From positions 64,309,087 to 64,373,086 of the forward strand of contig NC_080678.1 in NCBI RefSeq assembly GCF_030445035.2: a stretch of 64,000 nt of DNA, read 5' to 3'. Of this stretch, positions 24,441-37,146 are shown piece after piece; the first letter of the stretch is position 1; every line of letters starts with the position of its first letter. The notes under the pieces were generated by a model. That model saw only the letters and a list, made by a program, of their open reading frames with translations. It ran no database searches and had not been told where the DNA came from. The translations under genes were made by a program, and so were the position numbers. This stretch comes from Dasypus novemcinctus (taxonomy: Eukaryota > Chordata > Mammalia > Cingulata > Dasypodidae).

Positions 24441-26770
24441 GTGATTAGGGTTAGGAGGTGGACTTCGATGGCAGATGGAGCATGTTATTTACATATACTG
24501 TCAGTGTAAAAATGGAAGACTCCCAAAAACATAATGAAGGATTACATATAAATTATTAGGAATAGAGCATGGCACATAGTAGATGCTCAGATATTACCTA
24601 TAATAAACTTTCCTATTGTTATTACAGAACTGAGGACCAGGCAATACCTGAAAATAACTGGTAGTGAAACAATTATGACATATCCCAACCTTATTCTAAT
24701 TGATAGGCTTAATCATATAGCATAAAAACATTAAGGTAATCTTCAGAACATATTCAAAACACTGTATTGAGGGGTTTAGTAAGGTCAGGTGGGGTTGTAG
24801 CAAATAGAGACCTCTCAGACAAATGGTTCCCTTTTTCCTGAGAATGACACATTAAAGAGATTGGGTATATAGCTAAAGCTGTGTCTAAGATTATTCTAGC
24901 AAAAAATAATTGTATGAAAAAGAGAATTCTGAAGAAAAACATATAAGGAAATTTGGTTGACTCATGACAGAAATAGGTAAGTTCAAGAATTTTTTTATAT
25001 AATCTAAAATTGTATTTTAGAACCAATGTTCTTTTCATGTATGTCCTTATTAGAGAAAGATCAAGCTTATGCTATCATACACCCATTTCTGCCAACAGTA
25101 ATAGCCAAAGGCAAAGGAAATAATTTGTCAGACTAAATAAGAGAATATGGTGAAACACTTATGAAAATAAAAATGGAATTATTATACTATTTTTGTAAAA
25201 TTTTAATACTTCAAATAACTTCAATTGCTTTTTAAACAGAGTCCATGCTGAAAGTTTTCACTTATTTTAATCATGTCATAGTTATTGGTGAAGTAAATCT
25301 TACAAATTCTTTTACAAAGATACCTTTCACAGCCAAAAATTTCCTATCTATATTCAAAGTAAAAGGATATTAGATTTTTGGGAGGATTAATAAAAGCACC
25401 ACTGAAATTACCATTGAAGATGAGAGGTCCCTTTCTCTCTCTTTTCTTTGACATAATTGCCACTTTAATATTTACTCTGAAATATGCATGTTAAAATGTT
25501 GTCTGATGCTAATGTCATCTTTATTGTGTTACTCCTGCATGCTGCTGAACTCTACAAAGTACTTGATAAAGTCAAGCAACACAGTGAATTTTATAAAACC
25601 AAAATAATGAATAATAATCTCTATGGTTAGACTGGTAGTGCTCATTTTAGTAATGGGGGAAAAGATTAACTATAGTCAAATATATGATTCAAGTTTTGAA
25701 ATGAAAAGTGTAAAGAATAAAAATTCAGGTAAGTGGAATCTTTTCAAATGACAGAAGAGACTGACATATTCATAACAAAAGCAAATGCTGCAAAATGTGA
25801 AGTTAAAGAAAAAACATAAAAATACTTCCTGCAACATTAAAGGTTAGGATTTGTAAATTGTATAAACATATTATAGTATCAGTTCAAATCATCTTTTCTT
25901 GTTTGGAGATTCCAAATGGTAAACTGCTGACAGTAGGTTTATATTTTGATATCTTTTTCCAAGATCGGCAATCTAAAAGAAGATCAATTTTAAAAGTATC
26001 CATTTGGGATGGACCTTAAAATTCTTGCAAAGATGATGTTTTTTCAGCAGTATTCCATTTCAAGAATCACACTTTTATTTAATGAGGACTTAATTTTATA
26101 TACTTAATTTTATATACAGTACTTATACACTTAAGTTTAGCTTTTCATAACTATTTCCAGAACTTTTCCTTTCCACCTTCCTAAATCTCCCCATTCCCCA
26201 TGTTCTCTGGGTATACATTATATATCTGCCTTTTGCAGTCCTTGCCCCTATTCCTTGATAATTTTAATTCCTGGCTGAATATCACACATCACTTATCCAC
26301 TCATAATTCTCAGTGATTTCAATCATATAGATGATATTTCTTTATCTTGAACTTTCTGATCAAGTTCTTCCATCTTTCCTCTGTCATTTGCTCCCTGAAT
26401 GATACCTTTTTTATTAGACAGAATAAACCTGACCATGTTATGGTACCAAGATCATCAAAATATCAGCAGGTCAATACAACAGAATGTTATTTCTTATTCT
26501 CATTAAATCCTTCACATAACAGCTATCCTCCAGGGAAGCTTCCTCTCTGTTGTGGCTCATCATTCCAGACTACTTCATCTTGCAGCATTTCCTTCCCAAC
26601 ACGACACTTCAGATTTTGCTACATTGGGGATTCATAAATGTTTCTGCCTGGAAGTCATGACACTGCTCCAAATTCTTTGGCCAAACCTAATCACATTGTC
26701 AGGGGACAGGAAATGTAATCTTCATGTATGCTCAGGAATGAGAGGAGAACCAAAAGTATTGGCCACTACT
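24441..26770. other. Intergenic DNA
   Basis: No gene. A MIR-like 'gcatggcacatagtagatgctcag' occurs at about 24,568. Confidence 0.45.
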
Positions 26771-27250
26771 AGTAATGTTTTACTTATACTTTCTTCTGAA
26801 CAACAAGCCCTAAAACACTTGGTAGCTTAAAAGACAATCATTATTTGCTCACAATAGTAATAACTGCAGTTCGGATGGGGATCGGCAGAACAAAACTTTT
26901 CTATGAGCCACATGCAGTATGGGTCATGGTCATTCATACTGCTGATTTCAGTTGGAAGTTCAGATAGGGTTGGAAAGTCCAAAGTGACCCTTTCTCCTCT
27001 GGAAGGTCTTGTTCTTTATTTGCTTAATCTCAGCTTCCTACCTGGGTCTCAATAGGTAGAATACAGAAGCTGCCTTATCTCCTAGATGCTAGGCTTAAAT
27101 CCAATGCATTGTCAGTTCTGTCTCATTCTACTGGTTAGAGCAAGTCACATGACCAGCCAAAGTAAAAGGTAAGGAGAAACAGATTCATATGAGAAGATGT
27201 AGGAACAGAGATTGGAAGAATTGCTGGTAATCATCCTTGGAGACTATCTA
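26771..27250 (-). mobile_element. Old LTR-like or DNA repeat, family uncertain
   Basis: 'caagccctaaaacacttggtagcttaaaa...ttatttgctcaca' then 'ctgcagttcggatggggatcggcag' is a widespread eutherian repeat pattern, probably LTR-derived. I cannot name the family safely. Confidence 0.45.
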
Positions 27251-27734
27251 TGACAAGGATACATTTTGACTGGTTTTACTACTATTTGCACTGCCCCTGC
27301 AATCTTCATTTCATGAATCTAATTCTCCTTATTCATAAACTCACTCTCAAGTATCATAATTCCATCTGTTCTAGCACTCCAAGTCCTAAAATCTACTAAT
27401 GGTTCTACTTTTTCACTCTTATTGTTTGTTTGTTTGACCATTTTTATTTTCAATGATCAAGCATTTATTCATTCTCTTGCAATCATCTTCTGAAAGAGAA
27501 TGAATACTTACTAATTTTTATTCATTTCTTTCTTTTTCATACTTCTTTCTTGGTCAGAACTTTAATTCATGTTAAGTCCAACTCTCAAACTACTCTGCAC
27601 CTGTACTTGTACAGCGGAACATAACAGACATGCCAAATCTTAAATTCATTACTGTAAACCTCCAATAGGTGTTTACTGTTTACTGCCGCCTAACAATCTT
27701 ACATTTCTGTGTTTCACTGTTTCACTGTTGGATC

Positions 27735-28070
27735 TATCTTTAACTCTACCCAGACTACCATCATCCAAACTACAATTGTCTCAATTTTATTGCAATGAAT
27801 TCCTAATTAATTTCCTGCTCATCCTGGCCATCCTATAGTTTATAGAAGGTGGATTTTCTTAAAACATAAATCAAATAATACTAGGTCTTTGTGCAACACC
27901 CTCTCAACTATTCATCTCACTGAGATTAAGAGCCCAAGTCCTTATATAGGCCTATAAGACCCTATATCATCAACCTCCATATGATAGTTATCCCTGCACT
28001 TCTAACTCTGTGTCAGTCACCCTGGCTTCCATGCTGCTCCTCAAACACACTAGGTTCTCCTCCATAGTCC
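27735..28070. mobile_element. L2 (LINE-2) fragment, left part
   Basis: Recognisable L2 text: 'cagactaccatcatccaaac', 'ttcttaaaacataaatcaaataatac' and 'ggcctataagaccctatatcatc', followed by 'cctggcttccatgctgctcctcaaacac'. It is interrupted by the LTR at 28071 and resumes at about 28,531. Confidence 0.75.
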
Positions 28071-28530
28071 TGTGATGGTTAATTTCATGTGTGAATTTTG
28101 CTAGTTGTTTGGTCAAGCACTGGACTGCTTGTTGATGTGATGGTATTTCTAGATGCAATTTGCATCTCTAATCAGTTGTTTGTATTTTGGACCAGCAAAG
28201 GAGATTACCCTCAGTAATGTCGAGAGTCTTTATATCCAATCAGTTGGAGATCTGAAGAGTGAGAACCTGCGGAGAACAGATGATTTCAGAGGTCAGAAGA
28301 GGACTTTGGATCAACTTTTACAGGTTCTTGCAGGAATATCCAGCCAGCCAGCTTCCCCTGGAGAACTGGACTAAGGACTTTGGCCTCACCTTTATGGGAG
28401 TTTCCAGTTTGTACTTCCCTAGGGAGTTTGAACTTGTGAGTCCCAAAGGTCATGAGCTAATTTCTTAGAATAAATACCTTTATTTATATTTATAAAATAC
28501 ATACATATATATTCTGTTGATCTGTTTTTC
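28071..28530 (+). mobile_element. MLT2-type (ERVL) solo LTR
   Basis: Begins 'tgtgatggttaatttcatgtg', with 'tttggtcaagcactggact' and 'ccaatcagttggagatctgaagag' internally and an AATAAA near the end, as in MLT2 LTRs. It sits inside an L2, so it inserted after it. Confidence 0.75.
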
Positions 28531-28700
28531 CTTTTGTATTTGTCCTTCCCTCAGTTTGGAATAATCATTCCTGCCTCATTTTCTGATTTCAAGTTTTTGT
28601 TCAATGTCACTTTCTCATTGCAACATTATCTGCCCCCCTTTTTTCTTTATTTTCAACTGTCAAACACCATTTAACTGAGGACTCAGACTTCCAAAGAAAA
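28531..28700. mobile_element. L2 fragment, right part
   Basis: 'tttgtccttccctcagtttggaataatcattcctgcc' continues the L2 interrupted by the LTR. Confidence 0.65.
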
Positions 28701-29110
28701 TCCTGCATGTGATCTTTCAGGCCCAACCATATCAATAATAAAAGCTTTACTTGGCAGGCCTCATTGAGGAAAGCTGATATCCTCACACCAGAGTTGATGC
28801 ACAGTCTGGAGAATGTTGTGGTCAGGGACTCAGTTCCCTCTACCAACCAGGCTCTTATACATATTTACATTCTCAGGCCAAATGCCACCATTTGGAGTCC
28901 TCTTTACCAAAGGGCCTACTGCCAAGGCCATTTCCAGACATCTCTAGAAGATTACCTTATCGGGGATGTTTGAAGATACTTTTTTCCACTCTGAATCAGT
29001 GAATCACTGCTCAATAGTTTCCATTCCTAGTACTTTCCTCTCTCCCTCCCTCTGGTCCTCTGGTCCATAAAAAAGTAGGAATCTTTTGTTCAGAGCCCTC
29101 TTAGAGTGCT
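28701..29110. other. Intergenic DNA
   Basis: No gene or named repeat recognised. Confidence 0.4.
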
Positions 29111-29160
29111 TGTATTAGTCAGTCTAAGGGGTGCTGATGCAAAATACCAGAAATTGGTGG
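29111..29160 (-). mobile_element. MaLR-like LTR, right-end part (split)
   Basis: 'tgtattagtcagtctaaggggtgctgatgcaaaataccagaaatt' is the reverse complement of the end of the LTRs at 14.7 and 62.5 kb. The LTR continues at 29705 after an insert. Confidence 0.8.
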
Positions 29161-29704
29161 TGGTGGTTGTTGTTTGGGCATGGTTTTACATTTTTGCAAA
29201 TTATTTTAATGTTTGGCTTAATAAAGGACAGCTGGATGGACTCTCATATCTGCTTCTGCACAATTTTTTGTGATGTCTTGTTTTGAAGTTTATAATGAAA
29301 ACCCAATCTCTCCCAGGTGGTCGGGGGCATCTACTCTTCAGATAGCACCTGAAGGGCCTGGGGAGCCCGGGGGTCTTCAGAACACTATTGAGGAACTGCT
29401 AGTTTACTTGGGGTGCGCTCTTCTGCCCTGCACTTCCTTCCCAGTGCTGTGCTGTTCCCCAAAATGGCTCTCACTCAGCACCTGGGCCCTCACTCATGGT
29501 TCAGAGCTGACTCACTGGACTGTACACTCCATTCCTGCTCTTCCTCCCCCAGGAGGGAGCCAGTTGGAAGTACCCACCCCACCCCCTGCCAGCTCTCCCC
29601 CTGCACCTCCATCTCCCACGCTGAGCTCTGCTTTTCCTCTCCCCCACCCCCAATCCACATGGGCCACTGGTCTGGTAGCATCACCAGTGTTTAAACCAGT
29701 AGTT
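29161..29704. mobile_element. Unidentified ~0.54-kb insert in the LTR
   Basis: Absent from sister LTR copies, which pass directly from 'ataccagaaat' to 'ttttataaagg'. The insert has TGGTT...AACCA at its borders, AATAAA at about 29220 and a C-rich right half. It could be a solo LTR of another retrovirus family. Clean target-site duplications are not visible. Confidence 0.55.
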
Positions 29705-30215
29705 GGATGGTTTTTATAAAGGGTATTTGGGGTAGGAGCTTACAGATACCAGGCCATAAGCATAAGTTACTTCCCTCACCAAAGTCTATTTTCACATGTT
29801 GGAGCAAGATGGCTGCCTATGTCTGTGAGGGTTCAGGCTTCCTGGGTTCCTCTCCTCCAAAGTCTTGCTTTTTTCTGGATTCAGAGTTCCTCTCTTCCCA
29901 GGGCTTGCTTCTTCCTGGGTTCAGGGCTCCTCTCTTCCTGGGGCTTGCTTCTGTTTCCTCTGTGAGCTTACTTCCCGGAGCTCCAGCTTAAATCTTCAGT
30001 CTTTAGCATCAAACTCCAACATCAAAAATCCTCAACTCTGTCCTATGCCATGCTTTTTATTTGTGAGTTCCCATCCCTTGATGAGTGGGTACTAATGATG
30101 TGGCCCATTCAAAGCCCTAATCATAACTTAATCATGCCCAGGTACAGACTAGATTACAAACATAATCCAATATCTATTTCTGGAATTCATAACTATATCA
30201 AACTGCTATAGCACT
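29705..30215 (-). mobile_element. MaLR-like LTR, main part (split)
   Basis: From 'tttttataaagggtatttggggtagg' through 'ccaggccataagcataagttacttccctcacc', three imperfect 'cctctcttcc.gggcttgcttc' repeats and 'ctaatcataacttaatcatgcc', to 'aactatatcaaactgctata'. The order mirrors the 61.8-kb LTR. Confidence 0.8.
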
Positions 30216-31805
30216 CATGCCATTTCCCAGAGCCATTCCATGAAGCAAAATGGAGCATTGGGGTGCTGGTACCTTTTTCTGCTTGTCTCTTGCAATAAGT
30301 GAATAAAGGCTTAATTATTACTTACAGATTGCCCAATGTTTTAATTGACCACCTCTTCACCTCACAATTCAGCTCTCTCCAGCTTGGCTCTTGACAATCC
30401 CTTTGCATCCCCCATTCCCCCACTGGCACAACCTGATGTATTTTTATCTATAGCACTTACAATGCTGCTATATTTTATATATTCATATATTTCTATGCCT
30501 GATTCTTCACACTATAATGGAAGCAGGAGAAATCTGGAGTGAAAAAAAGAGGTAAGATTTGACTCAGTACTTGTCTACTAGAATTCACTTTTAAAGTTAT
30601 AAATAATAACCAAAATATTGGAGAAGAAAATTGAACCTAAAAGCCAGTGCTACTGTATACAAATACTTAGAATTCTTCTTTAAAAGGTACCTCCATTTCA
30701 CAGTATTTATTTAGGTGCAATAAATTTGGAGGGAAAGCTTTCTGGCACTGTAAAAAGAATAAGAGTTTTGGGAAAAGAAAAGTTGACATTTTCTGTATCT
30801 GACTTTATTAACAATTCTGAAAGTACTCTGTCATCTGAATTATTTTTAAAAGTTACTACTGGGAAAAAGCTTTGCTATTGTTTGTGTGACTGGCAAGCAA
30901 GCACATCCCTAGATACTTTAAGAATGAGCAGAGTTGAGTATAAAACAGTTTATGTGTATCAACAATATACCACCAACAATGCTCAGTTGAGCCAGCTTAC
31001 ATTCATGAAGCACAACCTGGTCTGTCACATGCATTCCTCACATCTGGCCTTTGTTTATGATAAGTCAGATTTTCCTCAGCAGGACAAAGGCTTACTGAGC
31101 AGCTAGAAATAAATTTGTATGGCAGATAATTTTATCTTTGGGGTCTCTAAAAGTACATCCATGTACTTTATACCTTCATTCCTACTTGACAGCACTGCTC
31201 TCACCCTTTCTTTCTGAATGAAATCCAATTCCTAGATTGTCCATATTTCTGAAGTTTAAAAGAGCAATTCTGCCAAAGTTCGACCTTACAAGGTTGAAAG
31301 AAAAAAATATTTTTAAATTCTGATGGTGAAATTTTAAGCATCATGCAAAAGTCAGGGTGCACATGGGGTCAGAGTAGAAATAACATGTCCTGCCCTTAAA
31401 TATGATACCACATAGATTCTTAAAACTTAGGGGCAATTGTACCAATTGTTAGATTTCCTGAGTTGAGTCAGGAAGTCTGGAGTCAGACTTTCTGAACTTA
31501 AGACTTTTATTATGGGTATGATAGAAATTTGCAAGAGGAACCAAATGGTTATATTTTATGAAGAAGAATCCAAGGATGGTAATCATAGAGTAAAAACTTG
31601 TTTCTTCTAAGGCCAAAGGAAAGAATTGATTTTAATAAAGAACAAGAAAAAAGAACACTATTCCTCCCAAAAAAACAATCTTAGGAAGTTAGAGAAGTAA
31701 TAATGTTAACAGTTCTATTAAATAGTCTAACTACTGAACATTCTGCTTTTTAAAGAGTAGGTCCGTTTCTATTTAGAGTTCACGGGAACCCACATATGGG
31801 GGAAA
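30216..31805. other. Intergenic DNA
   Basis: About 30,430-30,535 resembles an L2 fragment. A 126-codon open frame at 30726-31106 has no recognised family. Nothing else stands out. Confidence 0.45.
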
Positions 31806-31930
31806 ACCAAGGGCACCTGAGTCAAAAGTCTTGGGTTTGAATCGGTGCCCCATGACTTTACTAGTGATGTTAAATAAGGCTACTTAATGTATCCAAGCCT
31901 CAGTTTCCCTATCATTAAGATAAAAATAAA
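31806..31930 (+). repeat. MIR SINE
   Basis: 'gagtcaaaagtcttgggtttgaat ... gactttactagtgatgtt ... aagcctcagtttccctatc' is the MIR order. Confidence 0.7.
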
Positions 31931-32035
31931 ATATTTTAAGTTTTGAATTGCATTTTAACAGACAAAATTGATACAATGTGTTTAGAACAACTTTGGCTCA
32001 TAGAAGTGCGTGCCTAACAGTTATTAGCACAAATT

Positions 32036-32484
32036 TTTTTTAAATTTAATTCATTTTTTAAAAATATTACATTCAAAAAATATGAGGTCCCATTCAACCC
32101 CCACCACTCCCCCCCACAGCAACACTCTCTCCCATCATCATGACACATCCATTGCATTTGGTAAGTATATCTCTGGGCATCGCTGCATCTCATGGTCAAT
32201 GGTCCACATCATAGCCCATACTCTCTCACGTTCCATCCGGTGGGCCCTGGGGGGATCTATAATGTCCCGTAATTGTCCGTGAAGCACTATCCAGGACAAC
32301 TCCAAGTCCCGAAAACACCTCCACATCTCATCTCTTCCTCCCATTCCCCACACCCAGCAGCCACCATGGCCACTTTTCCCACACCAATGCCACATTTTCT
32401 CTGTGGACCTTGGATTGGTTGTGTCCATTGCACATCTATGTCAAGAGGAGGCTTAGATTCCACAGGGATACTGGATGCAATCCT
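32036..32484 (-). mobile_element. LINE tail (L1-type 3' UTR), 449 bp
   Basis: Same family as the 15.2-kb copy, truncated at its 5' (right) end. An 8-bp duplication 'cacaaatt' lies at 32028-32035 and 32485-32492. Confidence 0.82.
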
Positions 32485-32492
32485 CACAAATT

Positions 32493-34140
32493 AATTCATA
32501 TTAATAATGACATTCTAATATTGAATAAAGAATTACAATATTATTGATTTAGACAAAATATTGTATTATGACTGCCTTTGCAAAGTACGATAATGAATCA
32601 TTATTGACAGGAAAAAAAGAAATAAGAAAATAAGAAGGGTATGGTCATTGGTAACTTACAAGATATCCACAAGAAGTATACACACATGGGTTCTTATAGC
32701 AATACTTTCACCATGGTCCTGGTTTCCCATGGCCTACAGGTTTTCTTTCTGTTAACCCCATTTCCAGGTATCTTTTATAAAGCTGGTTACTTACCTGATA
32801 TGTAAGAGTTTTTTTAATTGTTTACCTTGGAGGAAACTTCAAAGATGAACCATTTATAAATATACAAAGGCAAGCAAAGGAATCATTGTCAGTGGTTGTA
32901 ACATCAGTTAAAGAAACAAATAAAAAACTCTTAATTGAAAGCCCCACTTGAGTTATATATGTTGTGGTACATCATGAAGGTGCACAGTGACTGACAAACC
33001 AGTGAACTTGAATTTTCAAAAGATAAAGGAATACTAAGACATTGTATTCATACATAAAATATTTGCAAAAAAATTCTCTGGGGAAATTTGTACTAGTAGG
33101 TGGGTATCTTGGCCTGGATGCTAAAGTGTTCTTCTAGAGAGCTTGGACAAATTTTAAAGACAAGATCGCGTCTTTCATTTCTCACAGTTGTTAGGCAAAA
33201 AATTGGTCTCGCAAAAATTCCATACACAACAGTCACTACTATATACATATTTATTTCACCTTCCAATTCTCCATATAAACAGGTAAGTAGGATGATTTGT
33301 TCATGGTACGAAAAGGAGGATTATGATTATGGCCTCAAAAATAATTGCAGCTAGAGGAAACTGGGTTGAATATATAGTATCTATATATTATTAGTTCTTA
33401 AAACTGCCAGTGAATTTACAGTTATTTCAAAATGTTTTTTTTTTTTTTAAAGTAAGCAGGAAAATAATTGTCAGGCTCATTATCACTTATCCCATAAAAC
33501 CTCTTGCTGTAAATAGGTTTGTAAATATTTTGACTGGCTATGATCTTGAAAACTCAGTGATAAGATGGTTTGAACATATTGTGAGACATGTACCAGAAAC
33601 TGTTGGTATCCTACCCATATTCACTTGGCACTTGTTTATCTTGTGCCTAACAGAGGCCTCTTATTACAAAAAGGAGTAATATACCTCAGAGAATTTCAAA
33701 ACAGTTTATTTTGTTTTTGTTCACATCTGAAGAAGTTCCTGAAATAAGGATTTGAGCACAAGTAATTTATTTAGGAAATGATTTCAAGAAGTTTTGGGAT
33801 TTGAGTTGTGAAGATAAAAGAAGAAAGCCAATACATAGTGTGTAAGTGAACCTGCTACTGCTGTGGCATTTGGGGCTTGAACCCACTGTGATCTCAGGGT
33901 TATGGTGTAAAATGTGATTCAGAGTTGTCCCAAGCTACTGACAAGAAAGCTGGGCTAAATAGCCAACACCCTATTTCTCATAGATTAGGGTTGTTTCTAG
34001 AGGTAGGAACTTCCTAGAACCTACACTCTGCCCTCTACATGGACAGAATGTATTCCTCTATCCAGAGAAAGATATCTCTGTGTACTGTCTTTCTCTGAAT
34101 CTCTACATCCATCACAATTAAGTGATCATCTTACAAATAT
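32493..34140. other. Intergenic DNA
   Basis: AT-rich. Short ORFs at 33100-33680 look like chance. No gene. Confidence 0.45.
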
Positions 34141-34310
34141 TCTATCAAATCATAGAACTTTAGAGTTGCAGAAAAAGAGACTCTCTAATTTATAGATGAA
34201 AAGACTAAAGCTCACAAAATTACAATGACTAAAAAACCTAAAGTGGCACAGTAAGTTAAAGACAGAGCTAAGACTGAAATTAAAGTGTTTTACAGTATTC
34301 TACTGACAAC
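34141..34310 (+). repeat. MIR SINE, degenerate
   Basis: 'tagatgaaaagactaaagctcacaaaatt ... gtggcacagtaagttaaagacagagctaagact' fits the MIR 3' side. Confidence 0.5.
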
Positions 34311-34434
34311 AGACATGAAAATAAACATGAAATGAATGACATAGCATACAAATGCAAAAATCAAGTATTTTATTTACTCTAAAACAACCAAGAAAGAAAA
34401 CAGCTGTCAGTTAAATCAAGATGTACTACTTTCT

Positions 34435-34852
34435 GGGAAACAGACTTGGCCCAGTGGTTAGGGCATCCGTCTACCACATGGGAGGTCCGCGGTTCAGACC
34501 CTGGGCCTCCTCGAGCTGCGTGCAGCTGGCCCATGCGCAGTGCTGATGCGCGCAAGGAGTGCCCTGCCACGCAGGGGTGTTCCCCTCATAGGAGAGCCCC
34601 ATGCGCCAACAGTGCGCCCTGTAAGGAGAGCCGCCCAGCACGAAAGAAAGTGCAGCCTGCCCAGGAATGGCGCCACCCACACGGATAGCCGACACAACAA
34701 GATGACGGCAGTGAAAAGAAACACAGATTCCCGTGCTGCTGACGAGTACAGAAGCGGACAAAGAAACAAGACCCAGCAAATAAACACAGAGAACAGACAA
34801 CCGGGGTGTGGGGGGGAGCGGAGAGAAACAAATAAATAATCTTAAAAAAAAA
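34435..34852 (+). mobile_element. DAS-SINE (tRNA-derived, xenarthran), 418 bp
   Basis: The head reads 'gggaaacagacttggcccag', with pol III box A at about 34448 and box B 'ggttcagaccc' at about 34493. A conserved GC-rich body and an AAATAAATAATCTTAAA(n) tail follow. A perfect 12-bp duplication 'gtactactttct' flanks it at 34423-34434 and 34853-34864. Confidence 0.93.
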
Positions 34853-34929
34853 GTACTACTTTCTAACTGCACTAGTTCATACTGATTTTTAAAATGTTAA
34901 ATGTAAAAATGAGCATCTTAGAATGAAAT

Positions 34930-35300
34930 AGCATGGTAATGATAACTGATAGTGTCATGTTCAAGTTAACATACATGTATTATTTAGTCCTCAGAGCAAC
35001 CCTTTTGATCTATTACAAAATTAATTCTTCATTCATAACAGTGACTCAGTTCTAAACTTAGGCCTTTTTTTCTATACTATTTGAAAGAATCCAGAAAAGT
35101 CCTAATTATTTTGCTACAGAAAAAAAATTAAAAACCACTGGTTCTTGCACTTTATTTTGCATACGAATCATCTGGAGTACTTTATTAAAACAGGGGCTCT
35201 CTCAGTCATCTAGAAATTACCTTGGAGACTCCATCTAACTCATTCATTTCTACTGAAAGTATCTTCACACAGTGCCTGATGAATTCAGTCCAAGCCACTG
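34930..35300. repeat. MIR-like and MER5-like fragments
   Basis: 'attatttagtcctcagagcaaccc' suggests MIR. 'ggttcttgcactttattttgcatacgaatcatctgg' at about 35,143-35,300 suggests a MER5/hAT remnant. Both are diverged. Confidence 0.45.
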
Positions 35301-35329
35301 AGATAGAAGGTTCAAAAGTGTAAGAAGCA

Positions 35330-35560
35330 AACACAGAGACAGAGAGTGGATTATAGATTACCAGGAGCGGAAGGGGTGAGGAAAAGTGAGGATGGAGAGT
35401 AGTTTCTGTTTGAGGTGAAAAAAGTTTTGGTGAGGTGGTATTGGTAGCACAATATTGTAAATAAAATTAATATCACTGAATTGTACAAGACAGCAATTAA
35501 AATGGGAAACTTGACTTGTATATATGTTACAATAAAATTTTTGAAGTGTATGGAAAATTA
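35330..35560 (+). mobile_element. Old L1 3' end
   Basis: 'gagagtggattatagattaccaggagcgg', then 'aatatcactgaattgtacaagacagcaa' and 'tgttacaataaaattttt', follow the order of old L1 3' ends. Confidence 0.6.
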
Positions 35561-36347
35561 GTGCAACCATTACAACAAAACAATTCTTGGATACCTACTA
35601 TGCAAAAGGCACTGTATTTTTGTTTGTTTGTTTGATTTTATCAAATTTATTTAGACACACTCCTATGCAACAAACATGCTGTCAAATATTGGAAATATAT
35701 TGGATATTTTTAGGATACAATTTATAATGTTGTAATGGTTTTACTGACTATAAAATAAATTGCTGAAAAAGTTACCTCTCAATATTATAAAAACTAATGG
35801 AACTAATGTTAATAGCCTCTAGAAATGAGAAATTACCAATTAGAAACAGATGTAATCAAAACATTTATCTAAAGTTTTTCTGCCTTTGCACATCTAACAG
35901 GTATTGCTATGGCAAATCAACTATACTGAAATAGAGATAATAATGGGGAAAATATTTTCACTTTATTAATCTTATTTTCAGTGTTAAAATGGCAATTGGT
36001 TGAGATTTCTTAACTTTATCCAAATACAAAGGGATTACCAGACATTGTTTTGTAGGTTAAACAGCATTGAGGATCAAATAATTCAGGAAGAAAAAAAAAT
36101 GAGGAAAAACAACATCCCCAAACTGCACCATCTTATATGGTTTTCATCCCAGTTTAGAGGTAGGGGGTGTGGAGGGGGTAAAGACAGAGAAAGATTGGTG
36201 GAAGCAATTATGAAGTAAATATTAAAATGTAAAAAGAGGGCCTGTGACTTTTCAAAGTTAGAATGATAAAAGGAAATCATTGTAGTCCATCATGAAACCT
36301 CTAAGGGTATGATGCAAAATAATAACACTGAATTGTGATACTGAAAG
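35561..36347. other. Intergenic DNA
   Basis: No gene seen. AT-rich. Confidence 0.4.
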
Positions 36348-36760
36348 TTTTTTTTTAAAAGATTTATTTTATTTCTCTCCCCTTCCCACCCCCCCGCCCT
36401 AGTTGTCTGTTCTCTGTGTCCATTTGCTGCGTATTCTTTTTGTCCACTTTTGCTGTTGTCAGCGGCACAGGAATCTGTTTCTTTTTTTGTTGCATCCTGC
36501 TGCATCAGCTCTCCGTGTGTGCAGCGCCACTCCTGGGCAGGCTGCACTTTTTTCACACTGGGTGGCTCTCCATACAGGGTGCACTCCTTGCACGTCGGGC
36601 TCCCCTCCGTGGGGGACACCCCTGTGTGGCATGACACTCCTTGAGTGCATCAGCACTGCGCATGGGCCAGCTCCACATGGGTCAAGGAGGCCCAGGGTTT
36701 GAACCGCGGACCTCCCATGTGGTAGACAGACACCCTATCCACTGGGCGAAGTCCGCTTCC
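36348..36760 (-). mobile_element. DAS-SINE, reverse orientation
   Basis: Reverse complement of the family: T-run and 'agatttattttatttctctcccc' at the left, 'gtttgaaccgcggacctcccatgtgg' (box B) at about 36690 and 'gggcgaagtccgcttccc' at the right end. Confidence 0.92.
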
Positions 36761-36790
36761 CATGTTTTTAACAATTTTTGAAAACCATTT

Positions 36791-37142
36791 GGTGGGAAGC
36801 GGATATGGCTTGAGCAATTGAGCTCCCACCTACCACATGGGAGTTCTCGGGTTCAGTTCCCAGTGCCTCTTAAAGAAGAGAAGCAAGACAGCACGCTGAC
36901 ACAACGGGCTGGAGCGGCGAGCTGACACAAGATGGTGCAACAAGAGGCACAGGGAGAAAAACATAATAAAGAGACACAACAAAGCAGTGAACGGAGGTGG
37001 TTCCAGCGATTAGGTGCCTACCTCCCACACAGGAGGTCCCAGGTTCAGTTCCTGGTACCTCCTAGAAGGAAGACGAGCACACAGCAAATGCAAGTGAGTG
37101 GGTAGGGGAAAATAAATAAATAAAATAAAACTTAAAAAAAAT
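36791..37142 (+). mobile_element. DAS-type dimeric SINE (two tRNA-like heads)
   Basis: Two tRNA-like units in tandem. The first head starts 'gggaagcggatatggcttgag' with box B 'gggttcagttccc'. The second starts about 'ggaggtggttccagcgattagg' with box B 'aggttcagttcct'. The tail is AAATAAATAAATAAAATAAAAC(A)n. It abuts the next SINE. Confidence 0.85.
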
Positions 37143-37146
37143 ATTT

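Noticed and set aside
30726-31106. 126-codon plus-strand frame
   Set aside because: No family features or splice context. AT-rich DNA gives occasional frames of this size. I would reconsider only if it were conserved in sloth with few non-synonymous changes.
34440-34510. Possible tRNA gene
   Set aside because: Box A and B are present but the cloverleaf is incomplete and the unit continues into a SINE body with a tail and target duplications.
34471-34872. 133-codon minus-strand frame and others at 36.4, 37.0 and 39.3 kb
   Set aside because: They lie within DAS-SINE copies, whose GC-rich bodies are open by chance.
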